From Pseudobutyrivibrio sp. (GTDB lineage Bacteria; Bacillota; Clostridia; Lachnospirales; Lachnospiraceae), in NCBI GenBank assembly GCA_017557715.1, contig JAFYYE010000375.1, positions 1 to 5,555 on the forward strand: a stretch of DNA of 5,555 bases, in the 5' to 3' direction. Below the pieces are notes generated by a model, which did no database searches, was not told the origin of the DNA, and worked only from the letters and a program-made list of their open reading frames with translations. Shown one piece after another: positions 5,351 to 5,555 of this stretch. How positions within the stretch are numbered: the stretch's first letter is position 1; each line of letters opens with the position of its first letter. Made by a program: the position numbers and the translations under genes.

Positions 5351-5555
5351 ATGACTATACTTGAAATTGTGCTCCTAATTATCGGGTTTGGCCTGTGTAT
5401 TGGGAGCTTTTTTGTGTCTGAGAGATTATCTGAAAAAGACAGAGAAAATCTTAGTAAGCTCACAAAGGAGCAAATCGAAGAAATTATAAAGGATAAGATG
5501 GCTGATGCCAGAGTGGAGACGGAGGATAAGCTCTCTGCTACTATCGACTCCGCCA
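5351..5555 (+). CDS. SwrB/DUF6115-like membrane-anchored protein, 5' part only
   Basis: The frame is open from ATG 5351 to the window end (68 codons seen, no stop). GGGAG at 5340-5344 lies 6 nt upstream. Residues about 4-22 (LEIVLLIIGFGLCIGSFFV) form one hydrophobic helix without a cleavage site, so it is an N-terminal membrane anchor. Residues 24-68 are highly charged and helical, with KLTKEQIEEIIKDKM and a following Glu/Asp/Lys-rich stretch that suggests a coiled coil. In B. subtilis the gene after sigD is swrB, a single-pass protein that promotes activation of the flagellar export apparatus and hence hook-basal body completion and swarming. Position and topology match that group, and proteins of this look in clostridia are, as I recall, placed in DUF6115. 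The C-terminal part that would decide this is outside the window. Confidence 0.75.
   Translation, partial: MTILEIVLLIIGFGLCIGSFFVSERLSEKDRENLSKLTKEQIEEIIKDKMADARVETEDKLSATIDSA

Overview
The window is the 3' part of a flagellar/chemotaxis (fla/che) operon, with every gene on the + strand and only 11-64 nt between genes. CheC and CheD are both present. The gene order is (cheB end)-cheA-cheW-cheC-cheD-[small membrane protein]-sigD/fliA-[small hydrophilic protein]-[SwrB-like protein start]. The sequence is moderately AT-rich and the Shine-Dalgarno sites are strong (AGGAGGTGA, GGAGG). Together these point to a motile Firmicute, most likely a clostridium of the Lachnospiraceae type (Butyrivibrio/Pseudobutyrivibrio/Roseburia-like). 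The family assignment is an inference from gene order and protein style, not a database match.

Layout: 1-36 is probably the last 11 codons of cheB. 57-2180 is cheA, with all five P1-P5 domains. 2195-2662 is cheW, 2674-3288 is cheC with both active-site halves intact, and 3302-3790 is cheD with an intact Cys-His-Thr triad. 3811-4119 encodes an unrecognised 102-residue protein with two membrane segments and a very acidic tail. 4157-4921 is the sigma-28 gene (fliA/sigD). 4986-5324 encodes a 112-residue, charged, probably disordered protein of unknown function. 5351-5555 is the start of a protein with one N-terminal membrane helix followed by a charged helix, in the place that swrB holds in Bacillus subtilis. 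No gene-free stretch exceeds 64 nt. There are no RNA genes, CRISPR arrays, insertion sequences or convincing promoters.

How the genes work together: CheW couples CheA to the chemoreceptors, and CheA phosphorylates CheY (not in the window) and CheB. CheC dephosphorylates CheY-P and sequesters CheD, which deamidates receptor glutamines; this is the CheC/CheD adaptation branch known from B. subtilis and Thermotoga. SigD, encoded at the end of the operon, directs transcription of late flagellar and chemotaxis genes, so its level may depend on read-through of the whole operon.

Most of the window is canonical. The parts that deserve attention are the two unrecognised small proteins flanking sigD, the run of dyad-symmetric elements at the last three gene junctions (especially an 11-bp perfect hairpin just before sigD), and two internally duplicated linkers in CheA.
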